A stretch of 39,999 bases of DNA from contig JAHELT010000025.1 of assembly GCA_024644045.1 (NCBI GenBank), positions 1 to 39,999 of the forward strand, given 5' to 3'. The DNA comes from Chromatiales bacterium (GTDB lineage Bacteria > Pseudomonadota > Gammaproteobacteria > JAHELT01). A program made the translations under genes and the position numbers. Position 1 is the stretch's first letter. Each line of letters begins with the position of its first letter. Under the pieces are notes generated by a model that saw only the letters and a list, made by a program, of their open reading frames with translations, did not search any database and was not told the origin of the DNA. Below, in pieces: positions 26,728 to 35,476 of the stretch.

Positions 26728-28212
26728 TCAGCGCGCCGCGCAGACGCCGACGTGGTAGTCGTCTCCCTCCCGGTAGAGCGCGGTTTCCGAAAGCGTGTTC
26801 CACAAGCCCATGAAGTCCCACGAGCCGCGCGCCAGGGTGAGTCCCCAGAACGCCCACGCGCGCCCGTGTGCAACGTGGGTTGCGTTGTCGCTGAAATAGG
26901 GATCGCAGGGGGGCGGCGGTGCGCGCGTTTCAGCATGGGCGAGGTTGGAGCGCGTCCCGCCCCCGGCCGGCGCCAGCGCCGTAACTCGGTAGACATACCG
27001 CGAGTTCGGTGACAGTCCGGTATCTGCGTAGCTCGTCATGGTCAGCGGCGTGGCGGTCAGCCGCTCGAAAGGACCCGCTTCGGTCGTCGCGCGTTCCACA
27101 TGGTAGCCGGTCGCGCCGATGCTCTCGAACCACGCCAGCGAGGCAGCATCGTCGGCCGCGTCGGTCACGACGAGCTGCGGTGCCGGGACGCTGTCGGGCC
27201 GCGGCTCGGCGCCCGTGCCGGCGGCGAGTTGCTGCAGCATCGCGCGCACGGCGGCGGGCTGCGCCCCTTGCCGGAAAGCGAAGTCCGCTCCGGTGTAGCC
27301 CCACCAGTCCCAGCAACCTTTCGGGTTGAAGGGCTCCACTGCGCTGGGAGCGGCCTGCGGGTACAGCACCACGATGCGGTTGTGGTCGGCCCATGCGTTA
27401 TAGCCCGCGTGACGGTAGAACCGGTGGTCGAGTGTCTCGGCACTCTGGCGACACCCGTGAAAGACAATGTGTACCCGGCACCGTGCGCCGGTCGAGCAGT
27501 CGGCCGGCACGTACACGTAGCCCTCGGATGCCATGCTCACCGCGCGGTCCGGTAGAAAGCCACGCTGGTCGAAGGGCAGGATCTCGCCGCTCAGCGAAGC
27601 TTCGTCCGGGGCCGCGAGGCGTCCGTAGATATGCTGCAGCAGCTTGCCGGCAGCGTCGTAGTCGCAGTCGTTGATGAACGGCTGCCCGGTCGCGTCGCAC
27701 GCGCCGCCGAACCGCTCCGTAACCAGCGCGTGCCCGGCCGCGTAGGTGTCCTGATAGAAAATCAGGTACGCCGGGGTGAAACGCGCGAAGTAAGCCTGTA
27801 ACGCATCCGTAACCGGGCGTTTCACCACACCGTCGTTGCTGCCCGAAAACAACCATACGCGCTGGCGTGCGAGGTTGGACGGTGCATCGATCTGCCCGGC
27901 CGCCGCGGCGCGCTCTGTCTCAGCCACGGCGCGAGCGACGTCGGGTGTGCCGAGCGTGCAGCTGCCGAGCGCCTGCGACAGCGACGTCGCGCAACGGTAC
28001 GGACCGCCGGCAAAGATTCCGCTGCCGACGACCGTCTCCGAGTAGGCCACGGCGAACTGCACCGCCATGTAGCCCCCGGACGAAACGCCCGATACCGAGG
28101 TCTGCGTCAGATCGACGTTGAGGCCGGGCAGGGCCGCCGCATCAGCCCGGTGCGCCAGCCCCGCGGCGAGCAGCATACCCACCATGCAGGCGCTTTTGAC
28201 GATATACTTCAT
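26728..28212 (-). CDS. Secreted PHB-depolymerase-family esterase with fibronectin III-like domain
   Basis: The 494-residue product has a signal peptide (1-26, ending ADAAA). The depolymerase-type alpha/beta hydrolase carries nucleophile S44 in GVSSGGYM, close to the N-terminus as in extracellular PHB depolymerases, plus VWLFSGSNDGVV, HIVFHGCRQSAE and GCWDWWGY. Paired cysteines support export. A fibronectin type III-like domain follows (YHVERATTEAGPF to SRYVYRVTAL, about residues 350-430), then a C-terminal Trp/Tyr-rich module ending DDYHVGVCAAR. It probably cuts short-chain polyhydroxyalkanoates or similar polyesters outside the cell. ATG 28212 is preceded by a GGAGG slightly distant. It is divergent from the polyamine decarboxylase gene. 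Confidence 0.85.
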   Translation of the reverse strand: MKYIVKSACMVGMLLAAGLAHRADAAALPGLNVDLTQTSVSGVSSGGYMAVQFAVAYSETVVGSGIFAGGPYRCATSLSQALGSCTLGTPDVARAVAETERAAAAGQIDAPSNLARQRVWLFSGSNDGVVKRPVTDALQAYFARFTPAYLIFYQDTYAAGHALVTERFGGACDATGQPFINDCDYDAAGKLLQHIYGRLAAPDEASLSGEILPFDQRGFLPDRAVSMASEGYVYVPADCSTGARCRVHIVFHGCRQSAETLDHRFYRHAGYNAWADHNRIVVLYPQAAPSAVEPFNPKGCWDWWGYTGADFAFRQGAQPAAVRAMLQQLAAGTGAEPRPDSVPAPQLVVTDAADDAASLAWFESIGATGYHVERATTEAGPFERLTATPLTMTSYADTGLSPNSRYVYRVTALAPAGGGTRSNLAHAETRAPPPPCDPYFSDNATHVAHGRAWAFWGLTLARGSWDFMGLWNTLSETALYREGDDYHVGVCAAR

Positions 28213-28257
28213 GGCCTTTTCCGCCTCCCTTCTACCGCCGCGACGGTGACACCTCCG

Positions 28258-29379
28258 ATGTATGACGATCTGCGCACGCCCGCTTATGTGATCAGCGAAA
28301 AGGCGCTGCAGCACAACCTGGCGATTCTCGAGCGCGTGCAGCGCGAGGCCGGTTGCAGAATTCTGCTGGCCCTGAAAGCCTTCGCCCTGCCGCGTGCGTT
28401 CCCGGCGCTGCGCGACGTATTGTACGGCACTGCAGCGAGTTCGCTGCACGAGGCGCGGCTGGGCTTCGAGCACTTCGGCGATTGCGTGCACCTGTGCGCG
28501 CCGGTGTTTCGGGCCGAGGAGTTTCCGCAGCTCGTGCAGTGGTGCCGCCACATCGTGTTCAATTCATTTTCACAGTACCGCCGGCTTCACGAGGTGCTTC
28601 GTGGCATGCAGCGGCCCGTGTCCTGCGGCATCCGCGTCAACCCCGAGCACTCCGAGGTCGATACCGGAATGTACGATCCGTGCGCGCCCGGGTCGCGGCT
28701 CGGCGTCACGCGCGAGCACTTCGAATTCGACGCGCTGGCGGGGATCGAGGGATTGCATTTTCATACGCTCTGCGGTGTGAACGCCGATGCCCTGGAACGC
28801 ACCCTGGCCGTGGTCGAGGAGAAGTTCGGCGCGGCGCTGGGTGCCATGCGCTGGGTCAATTTCGGCGGCGGCCACCACATCACGCGGGTCGACTACGACG
28901 TGGACGCCCTGATCCGGATCGTCCGGGATTTCCGCGAACGCTATCAGGTCGAGGTGTATCTAGAGCCGGGCGAGGCCGTGGTGATGAATGCCGGCGTGCT
29001 GGTCGGGCAGGTGCTCGACGTGCTGCCGAACGGCACGGCGGTGCTCGATGTCTCCGCTACCTGCCATATGCCCGATGTGATCGAAATGCCGTACCGTCCG
29101 GAGGTGTCCGGGGCCGGGCTGCCGGGCGAGCTCGCCCACACCTATCACCTCGGCGGGCCGACCTGCCTGGCCGGCGACGTGCTCGGCCAGTATTCGTTCG
29201 CCGCGCCGCTCAGCGTTGGTCAGCGCATCGTGTTTGAAGACATGGCCTGTTACACAATGGTAAAAAACACGATGTTCAATGGCGTCAATCTGCCGGACAT
29301 CTGCCTGGAGACGCGCGGTGGCGATATCGAAGTGTTGCGGACGTTTGGGTACGACGACTACCGGGCAAGGCTGGGTTAG
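28258..29379 (+). CDS. nspC: Carboxynorspermidine/carboxyspermidine decarboxylase
   Basis: The 373-residue PLP enzyme removes CO2 from carboxyspermidine or carboxynorspermidine, the last step of the alternative spermidine route. The PLP lysine is K40 in LLALKAF. Other family motifs are FNSFSQ, SCGIRVNPEHSEV, HFHTLCG, NFGGGHHITR, YLEPGEAVV, and the dimer-interface ATCHMPDV and GPTCLAGD carrying the catalytic cysteine. ATG 28258 opens at the usual MYDDLRTPAYVI; the frame upstream runs through the divergent promoter. Its TAG stop (29377-29379) touches the left end of an inverted-repeat element that separates it from the dehydrogenase making its substrate. Confidence 0.93.
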   Translation: MYDDLRTPAYVISEKALQHNLAILERVQREAGCRILLALKAFALPRAFPALRDVLYGTAASSLHEARLGFEHFGDCVHLCAPVFRAEEFPQLVQWCRHIVFNSFSQYRRLHEVLRGMQRPVSCGIRVNPEHSEVDTGMYDPCAPGSRLGVTREHFEFDALAGIEGLHFHTLCGVNADALERTLAVVEEKFGAALGAMRWVNFGGGHHITRVDYDVDALIRIVRDFRERYQVEVYLEPGEAVVMNAGVLVGQVLDVLPNGTAVLDVSATCHMPDVIEMPYRPEVSGAGLPGELAHTYHLGGPTCLAGDVLGQYSFAAPLSVGQRIVFEDMACYTMVKNTMFNGVNLPDICLETRGGDIEVLRTFGYDDYRARLG

Positions 29380-29697
29380 AGCCCGCCTATTGCATGAAGG
29401 CGGTTCCGAGCGTCCGCGTGTGTTAGTCAAATCAGACTGCCATGCATATATTAGAGCGATATAGACGGGTGAGACTTTGTACCCATTCACTTTCAGGAAA
29501 AATCTGGCGTTGCAGGCCGAACAATCCCCTTTGAACCCTAGTCCGGCTATGCTTGCGCAGGCGATAGTCCGATCTACCTGGCCGCATTTTCCCTGCAAAG
29601 CGACTAAATTGTCTGGAACAATTTGAACAGCGAGTCGCTGGCCCGCAGGGCGCAGGGCAGGGATGCCCGGAGTTATCCTTCATGCAACAGGCGGGCT
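29380..29697. mobile_element. 318-bp inverted-repeat element inside the polyamine locus
   Basis: The ends are 21-bp inverted repeats (29380-29400 and 29677-29697), AGCCCGCCT then TTGCATGAAGG, with one mismatch. They are followed inward by a second pair (29405-29415 and 29661-29671, 9 of 11). Inside, a nested hairpin has AAATTGT-CTGGA-ACAATTT (29606-29624) within GCGACT...AGTCGC (29600-29638). No transposase is seen. A minus-strand frame of 83 codons (29432-29683) is Cys/Arg/Pro-rich and not protein-like. It looks like a MITE or other repeat moved by an enzyme encoded elsewhere. It leaves 23 bases, including the ribosome site, before the dehydrogenase ATG. Confidence 0.7.
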
Positions 29698-29720
29698 AGC
29701 CGGTTCGAGGAGATTGCCAC

Positions 29721-30926
29721 ATGCGCAACGTGTTGATCATCGGCGCCGGCGGTGTGGGCGCGGCAACGGCGCACAAGTGCGCGCAGCACAACGACGTTCT
29801 CGGTAATATATGTATCGCCTCGCGCAACGCGGCGAAGTGCCTGGCCATACGCGAAGCGATTCGCGAGAAAGGCAACGTGAAAGACCCGGATGCGGCGACC
29901 ACGTCGGCGGCGGTTGAGGCGACAGACAGCGACGCGGTGCGTGCACTGATCGAGCAGTCCGGCGCGTCGATCGTGCTGAACGTGGCCAGCCCTTACTGTA
30001 ATCGCGCCATCATCGAAGCCTGCCTCGCGAGCGGCGCAAACTACCTCGATACGGCGGTCCATGAGGCCGAGGGCGAATTGAACATGCCGCCGCCGTGGTA
30101 TGCCAACTACGAATGGAAATACCGCGAGCGTTTCGCCGAACGCGGCATCACCGGCGTGCTGGGCATGGGATTCGATCCCGGCGCGGTGAACGTTTTCTGC
30201 GCCTATGTCCACAAGCACCTGATCGAGAACATCGACACCATCGATATCATGGATGTGAACGGCGGCGATCACGGGCGCTACTTCGCGACCAACTTCGACG
30301 CCGAGACGAACCTGCGCGAGATCATGGAGGACGTCGTTTACTGGGAGAACGGCGCATGGCAGACGGCGCCCTGTCATTCACGCACCCGCCTGTACGATTT
30401 TCCGCTGCTCGGCGAGCACCGGGTGTACTCCATGGGCCACGATGAGATCCATTCGCTCGCCGCGCACATTCCCGCGCAGCGAATCGAGTTCTGGATGGGC
30501 TTCGGTGAGCGCTACCTGACGGTGTTCTCGGTGCTGCAGAACCTCGGGCTGCTATCCGGCGAGCCGGTCGACGTCGAGGGAACGCCGGTGATTCCGCTGA
30601 AGCTTGTCAAGGCGGTGCTGCCGGATCCGGCCTCGCTGGCTGCCGGCTACACCGGCGCCGTGTGCATCGGCTGCCTGATCGAAGGCCGCCATCAGGGCGA
30701 GCCGCGCGAGGTGTTCATCTACAGCACCTGCGAGCACCAGGCCTGCTACCGCGAGGTCGGGGCGCAGGCGATCTCCTACACCACGGCGGTGCCGCTGGTG
30801 ACCGCGGCGCTGCTGGTCGCCGGCGGCGAATGGCACGTCGGTGAGCTGGTCAACGCCGAGCAACTGGACCCGGACCCCTTCATGGCGCTGATGCCCAGGC
30901 TCGGGATCGGCTGGGATACCCGTTAG
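29721..30926 (+). CDS. Carboxynorspermidine/carboxyspermidine dehydrogenase
   Basis: The 401-residue product belongs to the saccharopine-dehydrogenase-like family. It joins aspartate semialdehyde to putrescine or diaminopropane with NADPH, giving the carboxy-polyamine that NspC decarboxylates. The Rossmann motif IGAGGVG (7-13) is at the N-terminus. Family blocks include NVASPYCN, YLDTAVHE, GMGFDPGAVNVF, DVNGGDHGRYFATNF, MGHDEIHSL and FWMGFGERYLTV. GAGGAG precedes ATG 29721 at good spacing. In many bacteria this gene comes before or directly beside nspC; here it follows it and is separated by the repeat element, so it may need its own promoter or read-through. Confidence 0.92.
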   Translation: MRNVLIIGAGGVGAATAHKCAQHNDVLGNICIASRNAAKCLAIREAIREKGNVKDPDAATTSAAVEATDSDAVRALIEQSGASIVLNVASPYCNRAIIEACLASGANYLDTAVHEAEGELNMPPPWYANYEWKYRERFAERGITGVLGMGFDPGAVNVFCAYVHKHLIENIDTIDIMDVNGGDHGRYFATNFDAETNLREIMEDVVYWENGAWQTAPCHSRTRLYDFPLLGEHRVYSMGHDEIHSLAAHIPAQRIEFWMGFGERYLTVFSVLQNLGLLSGEPVDVEGTPVIPLKLVKAVLPDPASLAAGYTGAVCIGCLIEGRHQGEPREVFIYSTCEHQACYREVGAQAISYTTAVPLVTAALLVAGGEWHVGELVNAEQLDPDPFMALMPRLGIGWDTR

Positions 30927-30978
30927 CCGGGCCGCAACATGGTCATCCGCCGCTGAAGCGGGCCACCTGCGCTGCAGG

Positions 30979-32226
30979 TCATCCGAAGCGCGCGGCCGAG
31001 TACTCGGAGATGTCCAGCGAAGGCGGCTCGCCGTTCGCGAGCTCTGCGATCAGCCTGCCGGTGATGCCGGCCAGCGTCAGCCCCAGATGCTGGTGCCCGA
31101 ACGCATACAGGATGTGCGGGGACCGGCGGCTCGGCCCGATTACCGGCAAGGCGTCCGGCATCGTGGGCCGGTAACCCAGCCAGTCGCTCTCCGGCTCCTC
31201 TGGCAGCTCCAGCATCAGCTTCGCATGACGCGTGAGATAGCGCAGGTTGCGCGGGTTCTTGTCGCTGCCCAGCCCGGCGATTTCCACGGTGCCTGCCACG
31301 CGCAGTCCGCTGTCCATGGGCGTGGCATACAGGGCTTTCTCCGCCCAGCTCACCGGCCGTGTAAGCAGCGACTGCCGGTCGGCGAACTGCACGTGGTAGC
31401 CGCGCTCGGTGTCGAGCGGCAACCGCGCGGTGCCGGCACCCCGGATACGCCGCGAAAAGGCGCCGCTGCTGATCACGACCGTGTCGGCGCTGAGCGTTTT
31501 GCCGTTTCTCAATGCGAGCGTGATCTCACGGCCCTGCGCGGCGACAGCGTCGACGTGCGTGGCGCGGTAGCTGCCCTGCTGGGCGGTGAAGGTGTCCAGA
31601 TACCGCGTTACCAGCGACTGCGGATTGAGCACCTGGCGGGCGCCGTCGAACAGGAAGCCCTTTGCAAACCGGGGTTTCAGCTGCGGTTCGAGATCGCGAA
31701 TCTCTGCGGCGTTCAGTTCCGTCATCCGCGCGCCGTTGTCGGCGCGCGCGCGGTTGTTTGCGCGCGCTTGCGCGAACGCGTCCGCGGTTTCGTAGACGTA
31801 CATGATGCCCCGGTCGGAGAACAGATCCCCGCTGCGCGTGGTTTCGATCAGCGGGTCGAGCCCGTCGTTCACCGCGCGCAGCAGGCGACCCAGTGCGCGT
31901 GTGATCCGGTCGACTTCGCTGCGCGTGCAATGCCTCAGGAAGCGCAGCAGCCAGGGCAGGTGGCTCAACGCATAGCCCGCGTCCAGCGACAGGGGGCTTT
32001 CCCGGCGCAGCAGCAGCGCGGGCAGCCGACGGATGAGGCCGGGGTCGTTGACCGGAACGCAGCCGTAGTCGGCGATCGTGCAGGCGTTGCCGAAGGAGGT
32101 GACCGAGCCGGGCGGGTTGCCGTCGAGCAGCGTCACGCGCAGGCCTTTCTTCTGCAGCCACAGCGCGCAGCTGACGCCGACCACGCCGGCGCCGATAACG
32201 GCCACGTGCCTGAGTTGCTGAGCCAT
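30979..32226 (-). CDS. dadA: D-amino-acid dehydrogenase, FAD-dependent (DadA family)
   Basis: The 415-residue membrane-associated flavoprotein oxidises D-amino acids to keto acids and passes electrons to the respiratory chain. The FAD motif VIGAGVVGVSCALWL lies at residues 10-24. Other family signs are TSFGNACTIADYGCVPV, the RLPLDTERGYHVQF segment, GLRVAGTVEIAG and the C-terminal GHQHLGLTLAGITGRL. The length is usual. ATG 32226 sits directly before the first strand. No dadX racemase neighbours it, so its substrate may be an imported or wall-derived D-amino acid or a related amine. It is divergent from the desaturase gene across 115 bp. Confidence 0.88.
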   Translation of the reverse strand: MAQQLRHVAVIGAGVVGVSCALWLQKKGLRVTLLDGNPPGSVTSFGNACTIADYGCVPVNDPGLIRRLPALLLRRESPLSLDAGYALSHLPWLLRFLRHCTRSEVDRITRALGRLLRAVNDGLDPLIETTRSGDLFSDRGIMYVYETADAFAQARANNRARADNGARMTELNAAEIRDLEPQLKPRFAKGFLFDGARQVLNPQSLVTRYLDTFTAQQGSYRATHVDAVAAQGREITLALRNGKTLSADTVVISSGAFSRRIRGAGTARLPLDTERGYHVQFADRQSLLTRPVSWAEKALYATPMDSGLRVAGTVEIAGLGSDKNPRNLRYLTRHAKLMLELPEEPESDWLGYRPTMPDALPVIGPSRRSPHILYAFGHQHLGLTLAGITGRLIAELANGEPPSLDISEYSAARFG

Positions 32227-32341
32227 ATGGAAACCTGCGTTGGCGGGCGCCGCCGCGGGCGCGAAAGCGCAACGCTAATTGATCGCACGCGGCAGGGCAA
32301 GCCGCCGGAGATGCGGGGATTTGAGTATACTGTGCGGCACT

Positions 32342-33331
32342 ATGGACGATTTTCTGGGCGCCGAACGCGTGATTGACAGACAGCGCCTGGCTGAGCTGTC
32401 CGTGCGTTCCGACGGGCCCGGCCTGCGCCAGCTGGCCAGCCATTTCGGCGCCATCGCGCTTACTTCGCTGGCGCTGTACCTGACGGCGGGCACCTGGTGG
32501 TGCGTGCCATTTCTCCTGCTGCAGGGCTACCTGATCAACTTTCTGTATGCCCCCGAGCACGAGTGCGACCACTTCACCGCGTTCAAATCGCGCTGGCTGA
32601 ACGTGTGCGTCGCGCGCATCGCCGGCTTTCCGATATTTCTGACCAACGAGTATCACCGCTGGGCGCACTACCATCACCACCGCAATACGCAGGACTGGGA
32701 CAACGACCCGGAACTTCTGGACCGGCGTCCTTTCACCACGCCGTGGCATTACGTTTCCGGTCTGCTGGGTTATCGCGCACTGTGGACGGGGCGGATCAAG
32801 GTCCTGATGCGGCATGCGCTGGGCCGCGCAGACGAACCCTATCTCAAGCCCGCGCAGCGCATCGCCGTGGTACGGGTCGCGCGCTGGTACGTGGCGGGGT
32901 ACCTGCTGATTGCGGTGAGCGCGATTGCCCTGCAGTCCTGGTGGCCGGTCTACTACTGGCTGGGACCCTTCCTGCTGATGCGCTGGACCTACTGGCTGCA
33001 GGGGCTCGGTGAGCATACCGGGCTTACCCACGCGCCGCATACGCTGCTCAACACGCGCACGCTCAAAACCAACGCGTTCATGCGCTGGGGCAACTGGAAC
33101 ATGCCCTATCACACGGTGCACCACACGTACCCGTCCGTGCCGTTCTACCGCCTGCCCGAACTGCACCGGGAGGTCGAGCAGAAGCTCGGTTTTTCGCTGC
33201 CCAGCGATGCCTACCTGTCGCTGCACTGGCGCCACCTGAAAGCACTGTTCGCCGGGCAGACGGAGCTCGATATCTGCAGCGCGCACGATCGTACGATGCG
33301 CGACGCGTCCCGCTATGACGCGGCTGCGTGA
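32342..33331 (+). CDS. Membrane fatty-acid desaturase
   Basis: The 329-residue protein has the three histidine boxes of membrane di-iron desaturases: HECDH (73-77), HRWAHYHHH (105-113) and HTVHH (257-261). A further helpful histidine lies in GEHTGLTH. Four hydrophobic segments surround them, near 38-67, 85-100, 180-200 and 203-222. It would introduce a double bond into an acyl chain or hydroxylate a lipid or carotenoid-like substrate in the inner membrane; the exact substrate cannot be read. ATG 32342 is chosen as the first methionine before MDDFLGAERV; the upstream frame overlaps the divergent promoter. A 58-bp gap separates it from the molybdopterin gene. Confidence 0.85.
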   Translation: MDDFLGAERVIDRQRLAELSVRSDGPGLRQLASHFGAIALTSLALYLTAGTWWCVPFLLLQGYLINFLYAPEHECDHFTAFKSRWLNVCVARIAGFPIFLTNEYHRWAHYHHHRNTQDWDNDPELLDRRPFTTPWHYVSGLLGYRALWTGRIKVLMRHALGRADEPYLKPAQRIAVVRVARWYVAGYLLIAVSAIALQSWWPVYYWLGPFLLMRWTYWLQGLGEHTGLTHAPHTLLNTRTLKTNAFMRWGNWNMPYHTVHHTYPSVPFYRLPELHREVEQKLGFSLPSDAYLSLHWRHLKALFAGQTELDICSAHDRTMRDASRYDAAA

Positions 33332-33389
33332 ATACTCCGGTGCCGCCTCTACGGCGCGCAGCGATGCACTTTACAGGAAGACTTAGCCC

Positions 33390-35438
33390 ATGAGCGCCGC
33401 GCAACCGATCACGCAACCCAGTGTCTGCCCGCTGGACTGTCCGGACACCTGCAGCCTTGAAGTGACCACGCGGGGCGATCAGCTGATCGCCGTGCGCGGG
33501 TCGGCGGCCAATCCCTACACTGACGCGACGGTGTGCCGCAAGGTGGCGCGCTCGTACCCGGAGTTCGTGCATGGCGACAAGCGGCTGCGCCATCCGCTGC
33601 GGCGGGTAGGGCCGCGCGGGGGTGCTGCGTTCGAACAGATATCCTGGGAGGCAGCGATCGACGCGGTGCATGCCGGTTTGTCGCAGGCGGTCGAGCGTCA
33701 CGGGCCCCAGTCGGTCGTCCCGTTCAACTACGCGGGACCGCACGGTGAGCTGGCCGTCGGTTCGATGGACCGGCGGTTTTTTCACCGCCTCGGGGCCACC
33801 CTGGTGAACCGCGGTCCGCTGTGCGGGGCCGTGCGCGGCAGCGCCTACACCAGCCTGTTCGGTAACGCGCCAGGAATGGCGCCCGAGCAGTGCCAGGATG
33901 CGGATCTGATCGTGGTGTGGGGCAACAATGTCACGGTATCCAACCTGCATCTGGCGCGCGCGATCAAGCGGGCCCGCGAGCGCGGCGCGCGCCTGATAGT
34001 GATCGACCCGAAACGCACACGCATCGCCGAACAGGCGGATCTGTTCCTGCAACCCTATCCAGGGACCGACGTGGTGCTCGCGCTCGCAGCCGCGGCCGAG
34101 CTCGAGCGCCGCAATACCCTGGACGAGGCCTTCATCGCCCGCTGGGTGAGCGGGCTCGACGCGTTCATGGCCGGTGCGCGCAGCTACACGCCCGGGCACG
34201 TCGCGGATCTGTGCCGCATCGATGCGGAGCAGTTCGACCGCTTCGTCTCCTGGTACTCGCAGGCAGAGCGCGTGGCGGTCTCGCTCGGCAACGGCATCGA
34301 GCGCGGACGCTGCGGTGGCTCCGGCCTGCGCGCAGCGATGGCGCTGCAGGCGTTGACCGGCAACCTCGGTAAGCGCGGCGCCGGCGTGATCGCCAAGCCC
34401 GGCGCGTCGATGCCGAAAACGAGCGCACGCCTGCAACGCCCGGACCTGGTGCCGCCGGGCACACGCACGGTCAACATCGTCGATTTGCCGGCCCTGATGC
34501 TGGATGAGCGCCTCGCACCGCCGATCGCCGCCACCGTGATCTACAACCACAACCCGGTGTGTACGCACCCGGATCAGACACGCGTGGTGCAGGCGCTTTC
34601 GCGCGAGGATCTGTTCGTCGCCGGCATCGACGTGACCATGACCGACAGCATGCGTTATGCCGACATCGTCCTGCCCGCCGCCAGCCATTTCGAATACGCG
34701 GATATCTACGGCGCCTACGGGCACCACTATGTTCAGCGCGCCGAGCCGGTGATCCCCTGCGTCGGCGAGTCGTTACCCAACACCGAGATCTTCCGTCGCC
34801 TGGCGGCGCGTTTCGGTTTCGATGAGGCGCTGTTCAAGCACAGCGACACACAGCTGATCGACGAGGCGTTCGCGCACGACGACCCGCGGCTGGGCGGTCA
34901 TCGCCCGAGCGGGATTCCGCTCACCAAAGCATTCCCCATGACGACCGAGTCGGGAGCCGAGTTGATCATGTGCGACACGGTCATGCCTGCGACCGCTTCG
35001 GGCAGGATAGAGCTGCACTCGGCAGATCTGGAGCAGCGATTCGGTTTCGGCGTGCCGCGCTACGTGGAAACCGCGGCCACGCAACCACTGGTGCTCATCA
35101 GTCCGTCCTCGGCGAAGCGCACGAATGCCACGTTCGGCGGCTGCGCCGAGTCGCAGGGCCTGGAAACGCTGGAGGTCAACGCCGCCGACGCCGCGGCCCG
35201 GAACATCCGCGACGGCGCCGAGGTAACCGTGTGGAACGAGCGGGGTGAGGTGGTGCTGCGCGCGAAAGTGAGCGAGGCGGTCAAGCCCGGCGTGCTGTAC
35301 TCCCCGAAGGGCACCTGGCTGGCCACCAGTCCGACCGGGCAGACGGTGAACGCGCTGATTCCCGCGGACGTGCGGGCCGACATAGAAGACGGCGCGTGTT
35401 ACAACGAAACCTGGGTGGACGTTGCGCCGCGGGACTGA
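33390..35438 (+). CDS. Cytoplasmic molybdopterin oxidoreductase with one 4Fe-4S cluster
   Basis: The 682-residue protein belongs to the bis-MGD (DMSO reductase) superfamily. Cysteines C13, C17, C21 and C49 (CPLDCPDTC...VC) bind a 4Fe-4S cluster. C145 in GPLCGAV lies where formate dehydrogenases carry the Sec/Cys metal ligand. MGD-binding blocks are VVWGNNV, VIDPKRT, SLGNGIERG, NHNPVC and DVTMTDSMRYADIVLP. There is no twin-arginine signal, so it acts in the cytoplasm. The C-terminal molydop-binding barrel (about 560-680) is complete. No FeS or NADH-linked partner subunit lies nearby, which is common for uncharacterised members. AGGAAG precedes the ATG. The DUF1116 gene follows after 38 bp, probably in one operon. 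The substrate is unknown. Confidence 0.85.
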   Translation: MSAAQPITQPSVCPLDCPDTCSLEVTTRGDQLIAVRGSAANPYTDATVCRKVARSYPEFVHGDKRLRHPLRRVGPRGGAAFEQISWEAAIDAVHAGLSQAVERHGPQSVVPFNYAGPHGELAVGSMDRRFFHRLGATLVNRGPLCGAVRGSAYTSLFGNAPGMAPEQCQDADLIVVWGNNVTVSNLHLARAIKRARERGARLIVIDPKRTRIAEQADLFLQPYPGTDVVLALAAAAELERRNTLDEAFIARWVSGLDAFMAGARSYTPGHVADLCRIDAEQFDRFVSWYSQAERVAVSLGNGIERGRCGGSGLRAAMALQALTGNLGKRGAGVIAKPGASMPKTSARLQRPDLVPPGTRTVNIVDLPALMLDERLAPPIAATVIYNHNPVCTHPDQTRVVQALSREDLFVAGIDVTMTDSMRYADIVLPAASHFEYADIYGAYGHHYVQRAEPVIPCVGESLPNTEIFRRLAARFGFDEALFKHSDTQLIDEAFAHDDPRLGGHRPSGIPLTKAFPMTTESGAELIMCDTVMPATASGRIELHSADLEQRFGFGVPRYVETAATQPLVLISPSSAKRTNATFGGCAESQGLETLEVNAADAAARNIRDGAEVTVWNERGEVVLRAKVSEAVKPGVLYSPKGTWLATSPTGQTVNALIPADVRADIEDGACYNETWVDVAPRD

Positions 35439-35476
35439 GTGACCACAACAAGCAACAATAACGGAGACAGATCACG

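Noticed and set aside
29432-29683. 83-codon minus-strand frame inside the 318-bp repeat element
   Set aside because: Its Cys/Arg/Pro-rich composition, the start inside the terminal repeat and the lack of any motif point to a structured non-coding element.
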